From the NCBI GenBank assembly GCA_030220185.1, contig JASPKZ010007550.1:124001-188000 (forward strand): 64,000 nucleotides of DNA. The letters are read 5' to 3'. A program made the translations under genes and the position numbers. The stretch's first letter is position 1. The number at the start of each line of letters is the position of its first letter. Below are positions 1-10,395 of this stretch, one piece after another. The notes beneath the pieces are model-generated. The model had not been told where the DNA came from and did not search any database. It saw only the letters and a list, made by a program, of their open reading frames with translations. The DNA comes from Diploptera punctata. Its lineage: Eukaryota > Arthropoda > Insecta > Blattodea > Blaberidae.

Positions 1-41
1 TCTTGCCTTAACTATTAGGCTATGGCGCGGGACAAAAAGTT

Positions 42-139
42 GCCAACAGCACGTGCTGTTCTCAAGCGGCCATCCATCCATGTACTAACCACGCCCAATG
101 TTGCTTGATCCGGCATATTCAACATGGTATGGCCGTTGA
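42..139 (-). pseudogene. 5S rRNA-derived pseudogene or 5S-headed SINE remnant
   Basis: Read on the minus strand, this stretch follows the eukaryotic 5S rRNA order. It opens with the conserved 5' part (CAACGGCCATACCA), has a box-A-like segment (AAGCAACATTGGGCG), then GGTTAGTACATGGATGG and a box-C-like segment (GATGGCCGCTTGAGAAC), and closes with GTGCTGTTGGC. About 25 nt of the expected ~120-nt gene are missing between the 5' part and box A, so it cannot be a functional 5S gene. It could be a decayed genomic 5S copy or the head of a 5S-derived SINE (SINE3 type). No 5S array or LINE-like SINE body is visible next to it. Confidence 0.72.
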
Positions 140-384
140 CTTCATTATAGAACGCAATTTTAAAGGAGATGAGATCATGATCATCCTCCTTCACGGATTA
201 GGTATTTGCCTGTTCCGGAAAATACTAATTTTAGCGAGAGAATGCGGTTCTCCATTAGAATTAATATAAGAAATTAAAAAAATTTAATGAATGACTTTTT
301 GTCATAAAAAAATTTTTAGAGCAATTTTGCTCATGATCTGCATGTAATATTAAAATGTTATTCAAAGCATCAGAAATAATCGGA

Positions 385-775
385 TTTTGCCGATCTTACG
401 TCTGTTCTTGGTCTTCCTACTGATCGTCGTCCTCCACGATTATACATCAGTGCAATCTTTGATATCCTATCCTCCGTCATTATTTGCAGATGTGTGCAAT
501 TGTTCCTGTGTTCTATTTGTTGAAGAAGTGATTGTACTTTTAGTTCCTATCTAATATTCTCATTTCTAATATGTTCGTAAGCTCATTTCCGCTGCCTGAA
601 TTTTACTTTTTTCTTTTTCCTTCAGGACCCAGACCTCACTTCCATACATCGCCACTGGTAGTGCTATCGTTGAGTAAAATCTTAGCTGCATGACTTTTCT
701 TACTTTGTTTCTCAGTGTTCGTCTGATTGTTCCACAAATTTCTGCATTTTCTTATTTATATATTGTTCTTCATAA
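385..775 (-). mobile_element. LINE 3' fragment (RT C-terminal region), degenerate
   Basis: The minus strand between about 600 and 690 translates to the C-terminal signature of many insect non-LTR retrotransposons, including ALPVAMYGSEVWVLK. Downstream sequence continues as a degenerate C-terminal region, and the matching 3' end (GRP-like block) lies near 390-440. The RT palm is absent, so this is a 5'-truncated dead copy. Confidence 0.7.
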
Positions 776-839
776 GTTACATCGCAGCCAAAGTTAATAG
801 ATATGAATAGATAGTCGCATACGTGTTGGTTTTTAATGG

Positions 840-1078
840 AATGGTGTGTCCGATGGAAATTTGAAGGTGAGATTCACTTGGAGTTTGTTTCAAAAGGACA
901 TGCAGTTGATGTGGAACTTTATTCTTAACAAATGGAACGAGTTCTTGAAATGTTGATGATCGCTGGTTCAATCCTCCATATTGCACGAACAACCATGACA
1001 AAAATTCAGGAATTGGGAGGAATGGAAGTGCTACCACAACCTGCTTATACCCCAGATATTGCGCCTTCAGATTACACT
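840..1078 (+). mobile_element. mariner transposase relic (catalytic C-terminal part)
   Basis: The plus strand encodes a mariner-type segment with two frame breaks. A KFEGEIHLEFV-like block at 850-880 is followed by a degraded HDN region and then KIQELGGMEVLPQPAY and TPDIAPSDY near 995-1072. In mariner transposases the last motif carries the third catalytic aspartate. The coding similarity stops abruptly at SDY, where a different repeat begins at 1079. The N-terminal half, the first catalytic Asp and both inverted repeats are missing, so the fragment is inactive. Confidence 0.75.
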
Positions 1079-1640
1079 GAGCAACAAAAAATAAACTTTT
1101 TTTTTTGTCTCCGAAAGAAAAATATATTATTCTTATAGTATTTTTTCTCCTGAATTAAAATATGATATCGGGTTTTCTCCATCACGCAGGGTTTCCGAGA
1201 GACAGGCATTTATAGTTTCAAACACTTTAATATTTTCTACATTCGTAACTACACAATATTCGAACATTCGGACTCACCTAGAAAGTAAAAAATGAAGATT
1301 TTCTGCTATATTTCGCCTGTGGAGCATCCCTCTTGATGGTCCAACAATAATCGGCCAGCATATTAGGATTCCATTCGCCTTGATATATCTTTTCCATAGC
1401 TGAAATCTCCTGATGAAAGTGTTCCTCATGCTCATCGCTCATTGTGCCAAGATAATAAATCGACGAAAAAAGTTTATTAAAAAATAATGATATAACTCCA
1501 TTAATTGAAATAAAAATAAAAAAACTGTGGGTGATGGAGAATTTCCGAATACATATTTGAAAACACGATAAAAAACTGCATTAAGTACAACTGTTGGTAA
1601 GCATGAGACAAAAATCATGTTGACCGGTGTTACCATCTGT
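1079..1640 (-). mobile_element. Conserved coding-tail repeat, copy 1
   Basis: This is one of three dispersed copies (others at 13047-13595 and 41545-42110). From 1442 down to a TAG at 1278-1280 the minus strand encodes 54 residues beginning MSDEHEEHFHQEISAMEK and containing WNPNMLADYCWT and a basic YSRKS end. I recognise this as the C-terminus of a conserved protein family common in arthropod repetitive DNA, whose function I cannot name. Past the stop, another open segment with NVENIKVF and GENPISYFNSGEK is shared by the copies. The upstream body of the protein is absent. The copy abuts the mariner relic at 1078. Confidence 0.6.
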
Positions 1641-1740
1641 TTCGATCCATTGTCCATTTCTTGCGTACAATGTATAATAGTATAATTTTAGACTATTAAT
1701 GTTTGTGAAAAAAACTTATCTTAGGATAATGGTTTAGGAC

Positions 1741-2030
1741 ACGCCGTAGCATAGTGGTTAAGGTACTTACGCTACAAGCCGGAAGGTAGAGGGTTCGTGT
1801 CTCTGTGGAGCCAGGATTTTCAAACTGACCCAAACTTTCTAGCAACACTATGGTCCTGGGGTCGACTCAGTCTATAACGGAAATTAGTACCAGGCGCCTG
1901 TTCTGGGGGTAAAGGCGACCGTCACACGCAGGGCTGACAAAGTGCCGATTGTCTAGAAAAAACTGGGATCATTAATCTCCTACTACCCCAGGGGCTTCCT
2001 AAGTCTTTTAGTGGGATCACTTTACTTTAC
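1741..2030 (+). mobile_element. tRNA-derived SINE, family C, copy 1
   Basis: The head resembles a tRNA with A-box-like GTAGCATAGTGGTTAAGG and B-box-like GGTTCGTGTCTC. The body contains the family marker GGGGTCGACTCAG, and the end reads GTGGGATCACTTTACTTTAC. Other copies lie at 21641-21933, 49832-50107 and 57137-57340. About 290 bp, essentially full length. Confidence 0.8.
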
Positions 2031-2344
2031 TTGGATGATTTTTTTTTTTACAAAAAAATGTTAAACATAAGCTCTTTAACTCCAAATAATTACTATCACG
2101 CCCAACTTAACTCTCTAGTGGAAATGACGGAGCATTAGATTTCTGAGTTCAGCGTTTGGGAATATTGTAACAGTAACGCATTTGCTCCTTAAGCATGACA
2201 ACAGTAAGTCACTGCATCACCATTCCTTGCCCTCCTGCCCAAAAAAACTCAAACATTTTCGCAAAATATTTTTAAATGTTCCGAGTTGCAAGCGTAATAT
2301 TGAAATTAGTGTACTCAAATTTTATGTTCGCATGCAATAAGGTT
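2031..2344. other. Unassigned AT-rich sequence
   Basis: I see no coding potential, structured RNA or known repeat here. Confidence 0.5.
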
Positions 2345-2700
2345 AATGCAAAATGTTCTGCCTAAACCGTGATTTGAACCCAATATGCACTGGCGCGCTA
2401 GCCAATTGTGTTACTTGGGCTATCAAGGAATAGTTGCATCAACTACTACATGCGAGCAGCGAGCTTGAGTATATACATTCATTTTAATATTACGTTTGTA
2501 ATTAGCTGATATGAAACTGAGGAAATTCAATCATCATATATCCTTAATACATATTCTTAATTTAAGTTTGAGTGTTTATAATAGCGAAAAATAAATAAGT
2601 ACGAATTTTCTTTGATTAATAAGATAACATGAATGAAAAATTTCTACCTGAGCCAGAATTTGAATGCAAACTCTCCCAAATGAGGTGCAATTTTTTTTCT
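2345..2700. mobile_element. tRNA-like SINE relics (loose family E)
   Basis: On the minus strand, 2350-2425 has a tRNA-like head (TAGCCCAAGTAAC, later GGGTTCAAATCAC as a B box). The segment 2437-2540 matches 51903-52000 and may be the body of the same family, though head and body are in opposite relative orientation here. A second weak minus-strand head, with TTTGAATG, lies at 2645-2695. All are degenerate. Confidence 0.45.
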
Positions 2701-2750
2701 CTAATTAACTAACCCCATCTGTGAGAATTAATTTCCATCAACATTACCAT

Positions 2751-2812
2751 CATATTTATTATTATTATTATTGTTATTGTTATTATTATTGTTATTGTTA
2801 TTATTATTGTTA
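2751..2812 (+). repeat. (TTA/TTG)n microsatellite
   Basis: Trinucleotide array of TTA interspersed with TTG units, immediately upstream of SINE-A. The SINE appears to have inserted into or beside it. Confidence 0.9.
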
Positions 2813-2814
2813 TG

Positions 2815-2991
2815 TCCACCGCTGTGGTCTCGAGTTAGCGTGCTGCCTTGTCACGCAGCGGGCCCGGGTTCGATCCCCGGACGGGGCAATTTTTTTGGGT
2901 GAGGTTTTTATCCTCACCTGTAAGACAAATGTCAGGAAAACGTTAAGGCCCAAACGGTCCCCGAAATCATATGGCCATCATCATCATCCTT

Positions 2992-3023
<32 letters not shown>

Positions 3024-3148
3024 TCACCGGCGTGGAAAGCAACGGGAAGCTACCACACCTACAATTCCCTAGTAAAGCTGCAAGCATAGCATGAAAATGC
3101 TATGATTGCAGTGAAAGACCTGCCCTCGGGCAGAATTACTATGGATGG

Positions 3149-3149
<1 letters not shown>
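2815..3149 (+). mobile_element. tRNA-derived SINE, family A, copy 1
   Basis: The head starts TCCACCGCTGTGGTCTCGAG and has a near-perfect Pol III B box (GGTTCGATCCC). The body carries GACAAATGTCAGG, then an internal (CAT)n microsatellite at about 2972-3022, then GGAAGCTACCACACC, and ends ATGGATGG. Other copies lie at 36377-36822 and 46162-46478. The internal array differs in length and pattern among copies. Confidence 0.88.

Positions 3150-3207
<58 letters not shown>
3150..3207 (+). repeat. (TTA)n microsatellite
   Basis: Nearly pure trinucleotide array at the 3' end of the SINE. Long asparagine-like translations across it are artefacts. Confidence 0.95.
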
Positions 3208-3284
3208 TTACGTAATTAATACTGTATATTTTAATTGTTAGCTGTTGAAATAAACATTTAGAAGAGGACTTCAAGGAAAACCGG

Positions 3285-3672
3285 ATTTGATAAAGTAGAA
3301 AATTCTGTAAGTAGAAAAGTGATGGATGTAGAAAAAAAAATATTGATGTGATTGAAGAAAAGTTACTGAAATGGTTGGGGCTTGTTCGAAGGATGACGGC
3401 AGACAGAATACCGAATACGATGCTGGAGTGAGCGATGGGGGCCTAAGAGGAAGGGAAAGACCTAGGAAATAATGGACGGACGGAGAATTGGGATGAACAG
3501 CAGAGAAATGAATGAAGATGATGGGGCATATAGAGATTTGTGGGAGACTTTATCCAGGTGGGAAAAGTCTAATAAAACAGCCCTATTTTGTATTATTATT
3601 ATAATTATTATTATTGTTATTATTATTATTGTTATTATTATTATTAATTATTATTATTATTATTATTAAAAT
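3285..3672 (+). mobile_element. LINE 3' end with (ATT)n tail
   Basis: The plus strand encodes a broken C-terminal tail typical of insect LINEs: LLKW.G.VRRM near 3365-3395, a GRERPR-like block near 3450, and RDLWETLSRW near 3535-3560. It ends in an (ATT)n tail from about 3588. It is 5'-truncated with frameshifts and stops. Confidence 0.7.
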
Positions 3673-3679
3673 CATCATT

Positions 3680-3835
3680 ATCCGTCACAAATTAGGCCTT
3701 TGTAGACCTGTTTCGGCCCCATCTAGTAGTCTTTCAAGAGGTGTTCCTGGTCGACGATGTGCTTTGGGCTTATATTGCACCATAATTTTTGGGATTCTTG
3801 AATTATCCATTCTTTTTTACATGATCTAGCCAGTT
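3680..3835 (-). mobile_element. LINE 3' end fragment
   Basis: The minus strand reads WLDHVKRMDNSRIPKIMVQY, then a proline/arginine-rich block, then LDGAETGLQRPNL. This is the extreme C-terminus of the same broad LINE group seen at 15363 and 10603. Only about 150 bp remain. Confidence 0.75.
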
Positions 3836-3839
3836 TAAT

Positions 3840-3840
<1 letters not shown>

Positions 3841-3887
<47 letters not shown>

Positions 3888-4320
3888 GCTTTATTTTACC
3901 TGGCAGAGTTAAGGCCTTAAGGACTTGTCTACCACTCAACCAGGTTTAAAAAAATACAAAAGAAAAGTCTTAATCTAAATTACAATAAATATATATAAAC
4001 GATTACAAGTTATGAATACAATACAATTAATATTTATAATGTATTTTGATTTACTCTAAATTTAACGAATTAAATATATAATATGTACAAGATATATAAA
4101 AAAACGAGGAAAAGATTAATGACATAGTATAAAATTTAAAAAAATTAATTATTAGACAACAGGTAACTGTATAAGCGTGACTTAAAGGTGCCAAGTGTGC
4201 GGCAACCCCTGATATCTTGAGGAAGGAGATTCCAGGAGCGGGCAGAGGCTACTGTGAAGGAAGTAGAATAGGAGGAAGTGCTATGAAGAGGAATTGTTAG
4301 CAGACAGCTATTTATGTCTG
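3841..4320 (-). mobile_element. Non-LTR element 3' UTR-type repeat with (AAT)n
   Basis: An (AAT)n array is followed by TTTTACCTGGCAGAGTTAAG and an AT-rich non-coding body. The same module in the same orientation occurs at 54643-55018, and its reverse complement ends at 33530 and 22766. The minus-strand order (body, TTAACTCTGCCAG, AATAAA, trinucleotide array) suits a LINE 3' UTR with a microsatellite tail. Clade unassigned. Confidence 0.6.
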
Positions 4321-4324
4321 TTGA

Positions 4325-4675
4325 GTTTCTCTTCCACTGATTCGATTTCTAATTGTTTTAAAATTTCTTCTTCTTTTTTTTATGTAAAAGAGTGTATCCT
4401 GCTGTCATGAGAAATTTCATTTCCTTAGCTTTGATTTCTTAATGTCAAAATCTCACTTCCGTATAAAAGTGAGGGTAATGCTAAAGTATTATATATTTTT
4501 ATTCTTGTGAATTTTTGTACTAATTTAGCTTTTAATATATTATTTGATATAGACAGATCATCGGTTAAATAATATCTTTGACATCGTCCGATTCCCAATA
4601 CCCAATTTTGTCGGGGCATCCAATATCCTGGCGGTAGAAGTTTCTCCTTCATGTATAAATATATTCCCTGACATT
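4325..4675 (-). mobile_element. LINE C-terminal fragment
   Basis: The minus strand is open from 4652 to 4425 and contains KIYNTLALPSLLYGSEILTL, the conserved LINE C-terminal block. Upstream residues (IGRCQRYYL) are poorly conserved and no RT palm is present. Downstream (left) the frame breaks before the 3' end. Confidence 0.75.
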
Positions 4676-4683
4676 ATTTAATA

Positions 4684-4765
4684 TAATAATAATAATAACA
4701 AATTACAAATTACTATAAAATTATAAAAATAATAAATAATAATTACTATTATTTTTATTATTACA
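4684..4765 (+). repeat. AT-rich trinucleotide tract
   Basis: Interrupted AAT/ATT runs between two LINE fragments that face away from each other. Confidence 0.75.
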
Positions 4766-4767
4766 TT

Positions 4768-5020
4768 GGAATGGTGTCCACATGGAAGAAGCAGGAGAGG
4801 AAGACCTCAAACTCGTGGATGCAGGAAATAAGAACTGGAATGAGAGCAAGAGGACTGGAGGACATGGATTGGATGGAGAGATACGTGGAGAAGAAAAATA
4901 AAACTTTAGGCACAGAAAGATGTGCAAGCATTAAAATTCTGTATATAAATACATTTTTATTTTTATTTTTATTATTATTACTACTATTACTACTATTATT
5001 ATTATTATTATTCCGTTGTC
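4768..5020 (+). mobile_element. LINE 3' end with T-rich/(ATT)n tail
   Basis: The plus strand encodes a RSRRGRPQT-like block followed by RTGMRARGLEDMDW, the LINE C-terminal tail. It ends in (ATTTTT)n and (ATT)n from about 4945 to 5010. Severely 5'-truncated. Confidence 0.68.
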
Positions 5021-5603
5021 AATTTAGAACACTCAGTGACAAATAATAGACTAAACATAATATTAATATGAAGATTAAGCATTCTGAATAGTTTTGCAAT
5101 GTTTTACTAAATGTTTTACAATTTTTTTTTAATCTTATAAATTCATATAGAAATATAAAGTATGGTAATTTGTTTGAACATACATATTAGATAATGTGTT
5201 ATACATTGTAATTTTAAAACGAATGTCCGCCCAACAGAAAGCTTGGAATGTAATTTGGATAACGTCCAAGCTTTTCAGATATAATTTAGTGAAATGGCTA
5301 CCGCAGGAAGTGAAATGTTAACGCGATTGTGCATTATCTTCTTCTGTAGATTTAATTCATTTTATTTCACATCCTTAATGCATAATTCTTGTAATTTACT
5401 GTGAAGCTTCCTCAAGATTTATATAAATGTAATCTAAAAATATCTTACAACACATACAAACAATTCACAAACAACTTCTTTATAGGTTTTTTTCTAATCG
5501 GAAAAAATTACTATTATATTTTTTTTTTATGAGAATAATTCTTGCATTTTTGGTAAAAATGCCTATATTTTATTATTATGTATTACCTTAGTATTAATTT
5601 ACT
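5021..5603. other. Unassigned AT-rich sequence
   Basis: Very AT-rich, no open frame of note and no repeat shared with the rest of the window that I could see. Confidence 0.5.
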
Positions 5604-6465
5604 GTTATTTATCATCATCATCATCATCCGGTATCATGGCAGCTGCCGCCGTCTTCCGGAAACCAAACGCCATTCCTCTGTGTCCATCCATTGAGCTTCC
5701 TCCAATCCTCTGATATTCATAGCTGCTTGTATCCCTTCTATCCAAGTTGTCTTCTGTCTTCCTCCTTTCCATTGAGATTCGTTCCATAACAATTTTAGGC
5801 AATCTTTGCTCTGGCATTCTTTTGACATGACCATACCACTGTAATATTTTCTTTTCTATGTCTGTGATATCCGGCTCCTCTTGTACACCCATAATTTCCC
5901 TTATTTCTTTATTTCGTATTCTACCCATTCTAGATTTTCCAGCTGATCTTAAAACATCAATTTCTGTACTTAAAATTCTTTTCGTTTCGTTGGCAGGAAT
6001 TTGCCAGACTTCAGCACCATATGTTAAAATGCTCTGAATTATGGTTTGATATATTTGTAATATTCTATTTTTTAAATATATTTACTCTACCAAACAGAGT
6101 TTAAAGCATTTATTGCTTGTTTTGTTTGAGCGATTCTATTTTTAATTTCCACTGTGTTATCGCCTGAATGGTCTAATTTTGTTCCTAAATAAGTGCATTC
6201 AATACTAGGTTTTAGTTCTTCTCCACTGTTGAAATTTATATTTTCCATTTCTTATCCTATACCCAGATATTTAGTTTTCTCAATGTTTATATAAGTCCCC
6301 ATTTTTCATATTTTTCTTTTTAGTTTTTTAGCCATATATTCTATATCATCGTGGTCTTGTGCTATTAATACCTGGTCATCTGTAAAATTTAGTGAATATA
6401 CATGCGTATTTTGGATTGGTATGCCCATTTTTTTACATTTTTTCCTCCAGTCTCTTAGTACTCTT
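5604..6465 (-). mobile_element. LINE fragment with RT palm motif and C-terminal domain
   Basis: Read on the minus strand from 6465, the sequence encodes FTDDQVLIAQDHDD (RT motif C, FADD-type with Thr for Ala), then KLKRKYEKWGLYIN and KTKYLGIG. After frame breaks it continues with TYLGTKLDHSGD, and then ILQWYGHVKRMPEQRLPKIV from 5843. The 3' end carries (ATC)n at 5611-5628. Several frameshifts and stops make it dead. Its 5' end is cut by the RTE-like fragment at 6466. Confidence 0.8.
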
Positions 6466-6711
6466 ATTTACTTACTTACTGGCACTATCGAACCCGTAGG
6501 TTCATAGCCGCGCGGACATAAGCTCTCCATACATCCATATCCTGAACTAATGCTTTCCAATCTGTATAATCTACTTCCCTTAAATCATAGTTAATGTTAT
6601 TCTAATGTTATTCTCCCACCTCATTTTTGGTCTACCAACTGGCGCCGTGTTTCCCGTCTGGCTGATTCCCCCTACTACAAGAAGCTACCATGCAAGTAGC
6701 ATTCTTATTTA
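6466..6711 (-). mobile_element. RTE-like LINE 3' end (AMNLR type)
   Basis: The minus strand contains NNINYDLREVDYTDW and DVWRAYVRAAMNLRVR, then a (GTAA)n tail. It matches 23041-23880, 27248-28109, 58735-58918 and 59280-60008. The 5' side is lost where the purine tract starts. Confidence 0.82.
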
Positions 6712-7095
6712 CTGAGGAGTGAGGAAGGAGGAGGAGTAAGAGGAGGAGGAGGAGGAAGAGGAGGAGGAGGAGGAGGAAGAGGAGGAGGAGGAGGAGGAAG
6801 AGAGGAGGAGGCGGAGGAAGAGGAGGAGGAGGAGGAGGAAGAGGAGGAGGAGGAGGAGGAAGAGGAGGAGGAGGAGGAGGAAGAGGAGGAGGAGGAGGAG
6901 AGGAGGAGGAGGAGGAGGAGGAGGAGGAGGAGGAGGAGGAGGAAGGAGGAGGAGGAGGAAGAGGTAGGAGAGGAGGAGGAGGAGTAGGAGGAAGAGAGGT
7001 AGGAGGAAGAGGCGGAGGAGGTAGGAATAAGAGGAGGAGGAGGAGAGGAGGAGGAGAATGGGAGGAGGATGATGAGTAGTAGGAGGATGATAGTT
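6712..7095 (+). repeat. Purine (GGA)n tract 1
   Basis: About 380 bp of almost pure A/G on the plus strand, built on GGA with GGAGGAA variants. The left edge is abrupt, while the right edge grades through AGT and ATG triplets into AT-rich sequence. Open frames across it are low-complexity artefacts. Confidence 0.92.
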
Positions 7096-7290
7096 ATTGA
7101 TGTATTGAAGAGATTAGTATGAATAGGATTATTATAGTAGTAATATTATTATCATAATATTATCAGTAATCTATAATATTATCATTAATATATTATAATA
7201 TATATTAATATATTAGTATTAATATTATTAATATTATTATATTATTATTATTAATATTATAATATTATATTATTTTTTTTATTTTTTTTT
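7096..7290 (+). repeat. Graded transition into ATT/TA-rich array
   Basis: Triplets change from AGG through AGT and ATG to ATT and TAATAT runs. The same transition with the same polarity is seen at 10396-10600. Confidence 0.85.
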
Positions 7291-7294
7291 TCAG

Positions 7295-9325
7295 CATGCC
7301 CCATTACCGTAGTAATATTACATGCTATAACATAAACAACATAAAATCAGATAACATAACATTACATAAACATCACATATTTGGTTTTTGTTTACATGTT
7401 TTTTTTTTATCTTCGTCACTTGTTAATCACTATTTTCGTACACTATTGTTTTTATATACTTTTAAAAATGTCTTAAAATATTTGTGTATTAGGTCTTTCT
7501 CCGTCACAGGCCATGTTCACTCCTTCTTTGCTGATTTCTTCTTTCAACTTATTTCTAGAATGCTGCTGCAATTCACAATTATAAAGGAGATGTTCACATT
7601 TTGAATTGCTTTTTCTACATGGACAGGTTCCGTTGTTTAATATTCCAATACGATAAAGATGTGATTTATTTTTCCATGACCAGTTACCATTTCAGAAAAT
7701 TCTGGAGTTATTTCACATTTAAGTTTTAATTCTGTCTCTGACGATGGAAGAAACTTCTTACATGTGGCTCCTTTATCTGCGTTGTCCCATTCGTTCTGCC
7801 ATTAATGGTTCCTTCTTTTTTACTTGGGCAACTATTGATGATTTTAGGTATTTTGTATATTCTACGGTTACGCTGGTTTCTGTTGCAGCTTGTTTTGGCC
7901 AATTTGATCTGCATTTCATTCCCATAAATTCCAACATGTGATTTTATCAAGCCGAAATGTACTATCCAATTTTGTTCCCTGAGTTTTGCTATTGTTTGTC
8001 TTTATTTTTGATATGATGTATCCCTGTTTGAAGTTGTTTTTAATTAGGTCGAGAGTAACTTGACTATCTGTATAAACTGCAACAAAATTTTTTCAGAGCT
8101 GTTTTGGTCAATTGATGATATTGCTTCTAGAGCTTTAAGAATTCTATCTGTTCAGCTTGATTATTTGAGCAACGATTGGACAGTTTGGCTTTTATTGTAT
8201 TGCTATAATTTTCCGTTTTTCAAGATAACTGCAGCAGCCCCTACCATTCCTTGAAATTTTACTGCCATCAGTGTATATTTTTATTCTGTATGGTTCGATT
8301 CTTCAATGTCGCCCACATTAATTCTTTCTGCCGGATGTGGCCACTCCTCCTTTTTGAGTGGTATGTCAATGTTTGTGTGGTCATCGTGTATGGCTCTATA
8401 TAACTGGGCTGTTTCTTGTATACTGATAGTTATGGGTTTAATTCCAGCTAAGATAACAAGATACTTCATATGGTAATGTTTTATAGGCTTTGGCTATGGT
8501 GACATTTATAATTCTTTGAACCCTCTTCAACTTTTTTAAATTTTTTTGTTTTCTTAATTCTTCCTCCCATATTGGGGCCCCATATGTTAACATAGGCGAA
8601 GATTGCCCATTGTATATAGTCTTAATGCTTTATGTCCCAGTCCCAACTGCAATCTAGACTGCCCTTTTAACATGTTCATTAGACTCATAGCCTTGTTAGT
8701 TGTTATCTCAATGTGTTATCAAAGCTTAGTTTGCAATTAAAGTGGAGATTCCTAGATATTTCATTCTTGAACTTGTTTTAATGCGTTCATGGTTGACGTA
8801 TACACTGATATTTTTATTAATGGAGGTCCTTTTCTTGATATTAAAATTGCGTGTGGACTTGGATTCATGTGAATGTGATTTGTTATTGTTAGCCCATAAT
8901 TCTATTTTTCTTATGTCAGTATTTGTCGTTATGTTCTGCCTCATTGTCGTTACTTCTGTTGAGAGAAGTATTAGGTCGTCAGCGAAAGCGATAACATTAG
9001 AGTGATTTGAGAGAGTTAAGATTCAACAGTGAGTTGTACATGATAGTCCAAAAGCCAGGTCCGCTACATGATCCTTGTGGGCATCCTTTGGTTACTTCCT
9101 TTGTAACTCTAGCGTATTCACTCGAGAACATTGCAGATCTGTCTCTGAAATAATTCTGTGCTAAAATGTATAGATTTTTTGGACATTTAAGTTGTTTTAG
9201 ATTTTATAGTATGCTCGGCCACCATGCCGCGTCGAATGCACCTGGACCATCTAGACTTACCAGAACTACACTTGTTTTAGTGTGCAGGCTCTGGTTAATG
9301 GTGTTTGGTAACCGCCGTACGGGGC
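7295..9325 (-). pseudogene. R1/Jockey-like LINE ORF2 relic: RT plus RNase H
   Basis: Reading leftward from 9325, an RT segment has a SLDGPGAFDAAWWPSIL block (motif A region) at about 9210-9260. GCPQGS-type motif B follows near 9080, then FADDLILLS (motif C) near 8970-9000. A KYLVILAGIKPITI segment precedes the RNase H. RNase H motifs are YTDGSK (near 8270), VYTDSQVTLDLI (near 8060) and VGIYGNEM (7920-7945). The C-terminal CPCRKSNSKCEHLLY (about 7585-7630) resembles the zinc-binding tail of this group. It ends in an A-rich tail at 7270-7290. Numerous frameshifts and stops. The endonuclease and ORF1 are missing, cut at purine tract 2. Confidence 0.85.
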
Positions 9326-9329
9326 GATT

Positions 9330-9421
9330 GGGAGGAGAGAGAGGCGGAGGCAGAGGTAGGCGGAGGAGTAGGAGGAGGGGAGTAGAGGAGAGAAGAGGAG
9401 GAAGAGGAGGAAGAGGAGGAA

Positions 9422-9471
<50 letters not shown>

Positions 9472-9978
9472 GAGGCGGAAGAGGAGGAGGCGGAGGATGG
9501 GAAGGAAGAGGAGGAGGAGGAGGAGGAGAGAACAGGAAGAGGAGGAGAAGGAAGAGGAGCAGGAAGAGGAGCAGGGGAAGGAGGAGCAGAGGAAGGGAGG
9601 CAGGGAGGAAGAGGAGCAGGAGGAGGAAGAGGAGCAGGAAGAGGAGCAGGATAGAGAGCAGGAAGAGGAGGAGCAGGAAGAGGAGGAGCAGGAAGAGGAG
9701 AGCAGGAAGAGGAGGAGCAGGAGGGGAAGAGAAGGAAGAGGAGGAGCGAGGAGGATGAGCAGGAGGAGGAGGAGGAGGAGGAAGAGGAGGAAGAGGAGGA
9801 CAAGGAGGAAGAGGAGTGAAGAGGCGGAAGAGGAGGAAGAGGAGGAAGAGGAGGAAGAGGAGGAAGAGGAGGAAGAGGAGGAAGAGGAGAAAGAGGAGGA
9901 AGAGGAGGAAGAGGAGGACGAAGAGGAAGAGAGAGGGAGGAAGAGGAGGAAGAGGAGGAAGAGGAGGAAGAGGAGGAA

Positions 9979-10010
<32 letters not shown>

Positions 10011-10395
10011 GGCGGAGAGGAAGAGGAGGAGGAGAGGAGGAGGAAGGATGGAGGGAGGAGGAGGAAGGAAGAGGAGGAGGGGAGGGAGAGGAAGAGGAGG
10101 AAGGAGGGGAGAGGAGGAAGAGGAGGAGGAGGAGGAGGAGGAGGAAGAGTAGGAGGAGGAGGAGGAGGAAGAGGAAGGAGGAGGAAGCGGATGAGGAGGA
10201 AGAGGGAGGGAGAGGAGGAGGAGAGGAAAGGAGGAGGAGGAAGACGGAGAGGAGACAGGAGGCGGAGGAAGAGGAGGATGAGGAAGAGGATGAGGAGTGA
10301 AGAGGAGGAGGAGGAAGAGGTAGGGAGGATGAAGAGGAGGAGGAGGGAAGGAGGAGGAGGAGGTGAAGAGGAGGAGGAGGATGAAGAGGAGTTAT
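9330..10395 (+). repeat. Purine (GGA)n tract 2, >1 kb
   Basis: About 1.07 kb of almost uninterrupted purine on the plus strand, built from GGA and GGAAGA units with rare C or T. The apparent Glu/Arg/Lys- or Ser/Pro-rich proteins of 162-267 residues read from it are low-complexity artefacts: they have no domain and overlap in several frames. Such mirror-repeat-rich purine DNA can in principle form triplex structures. Confidence 0.93.
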
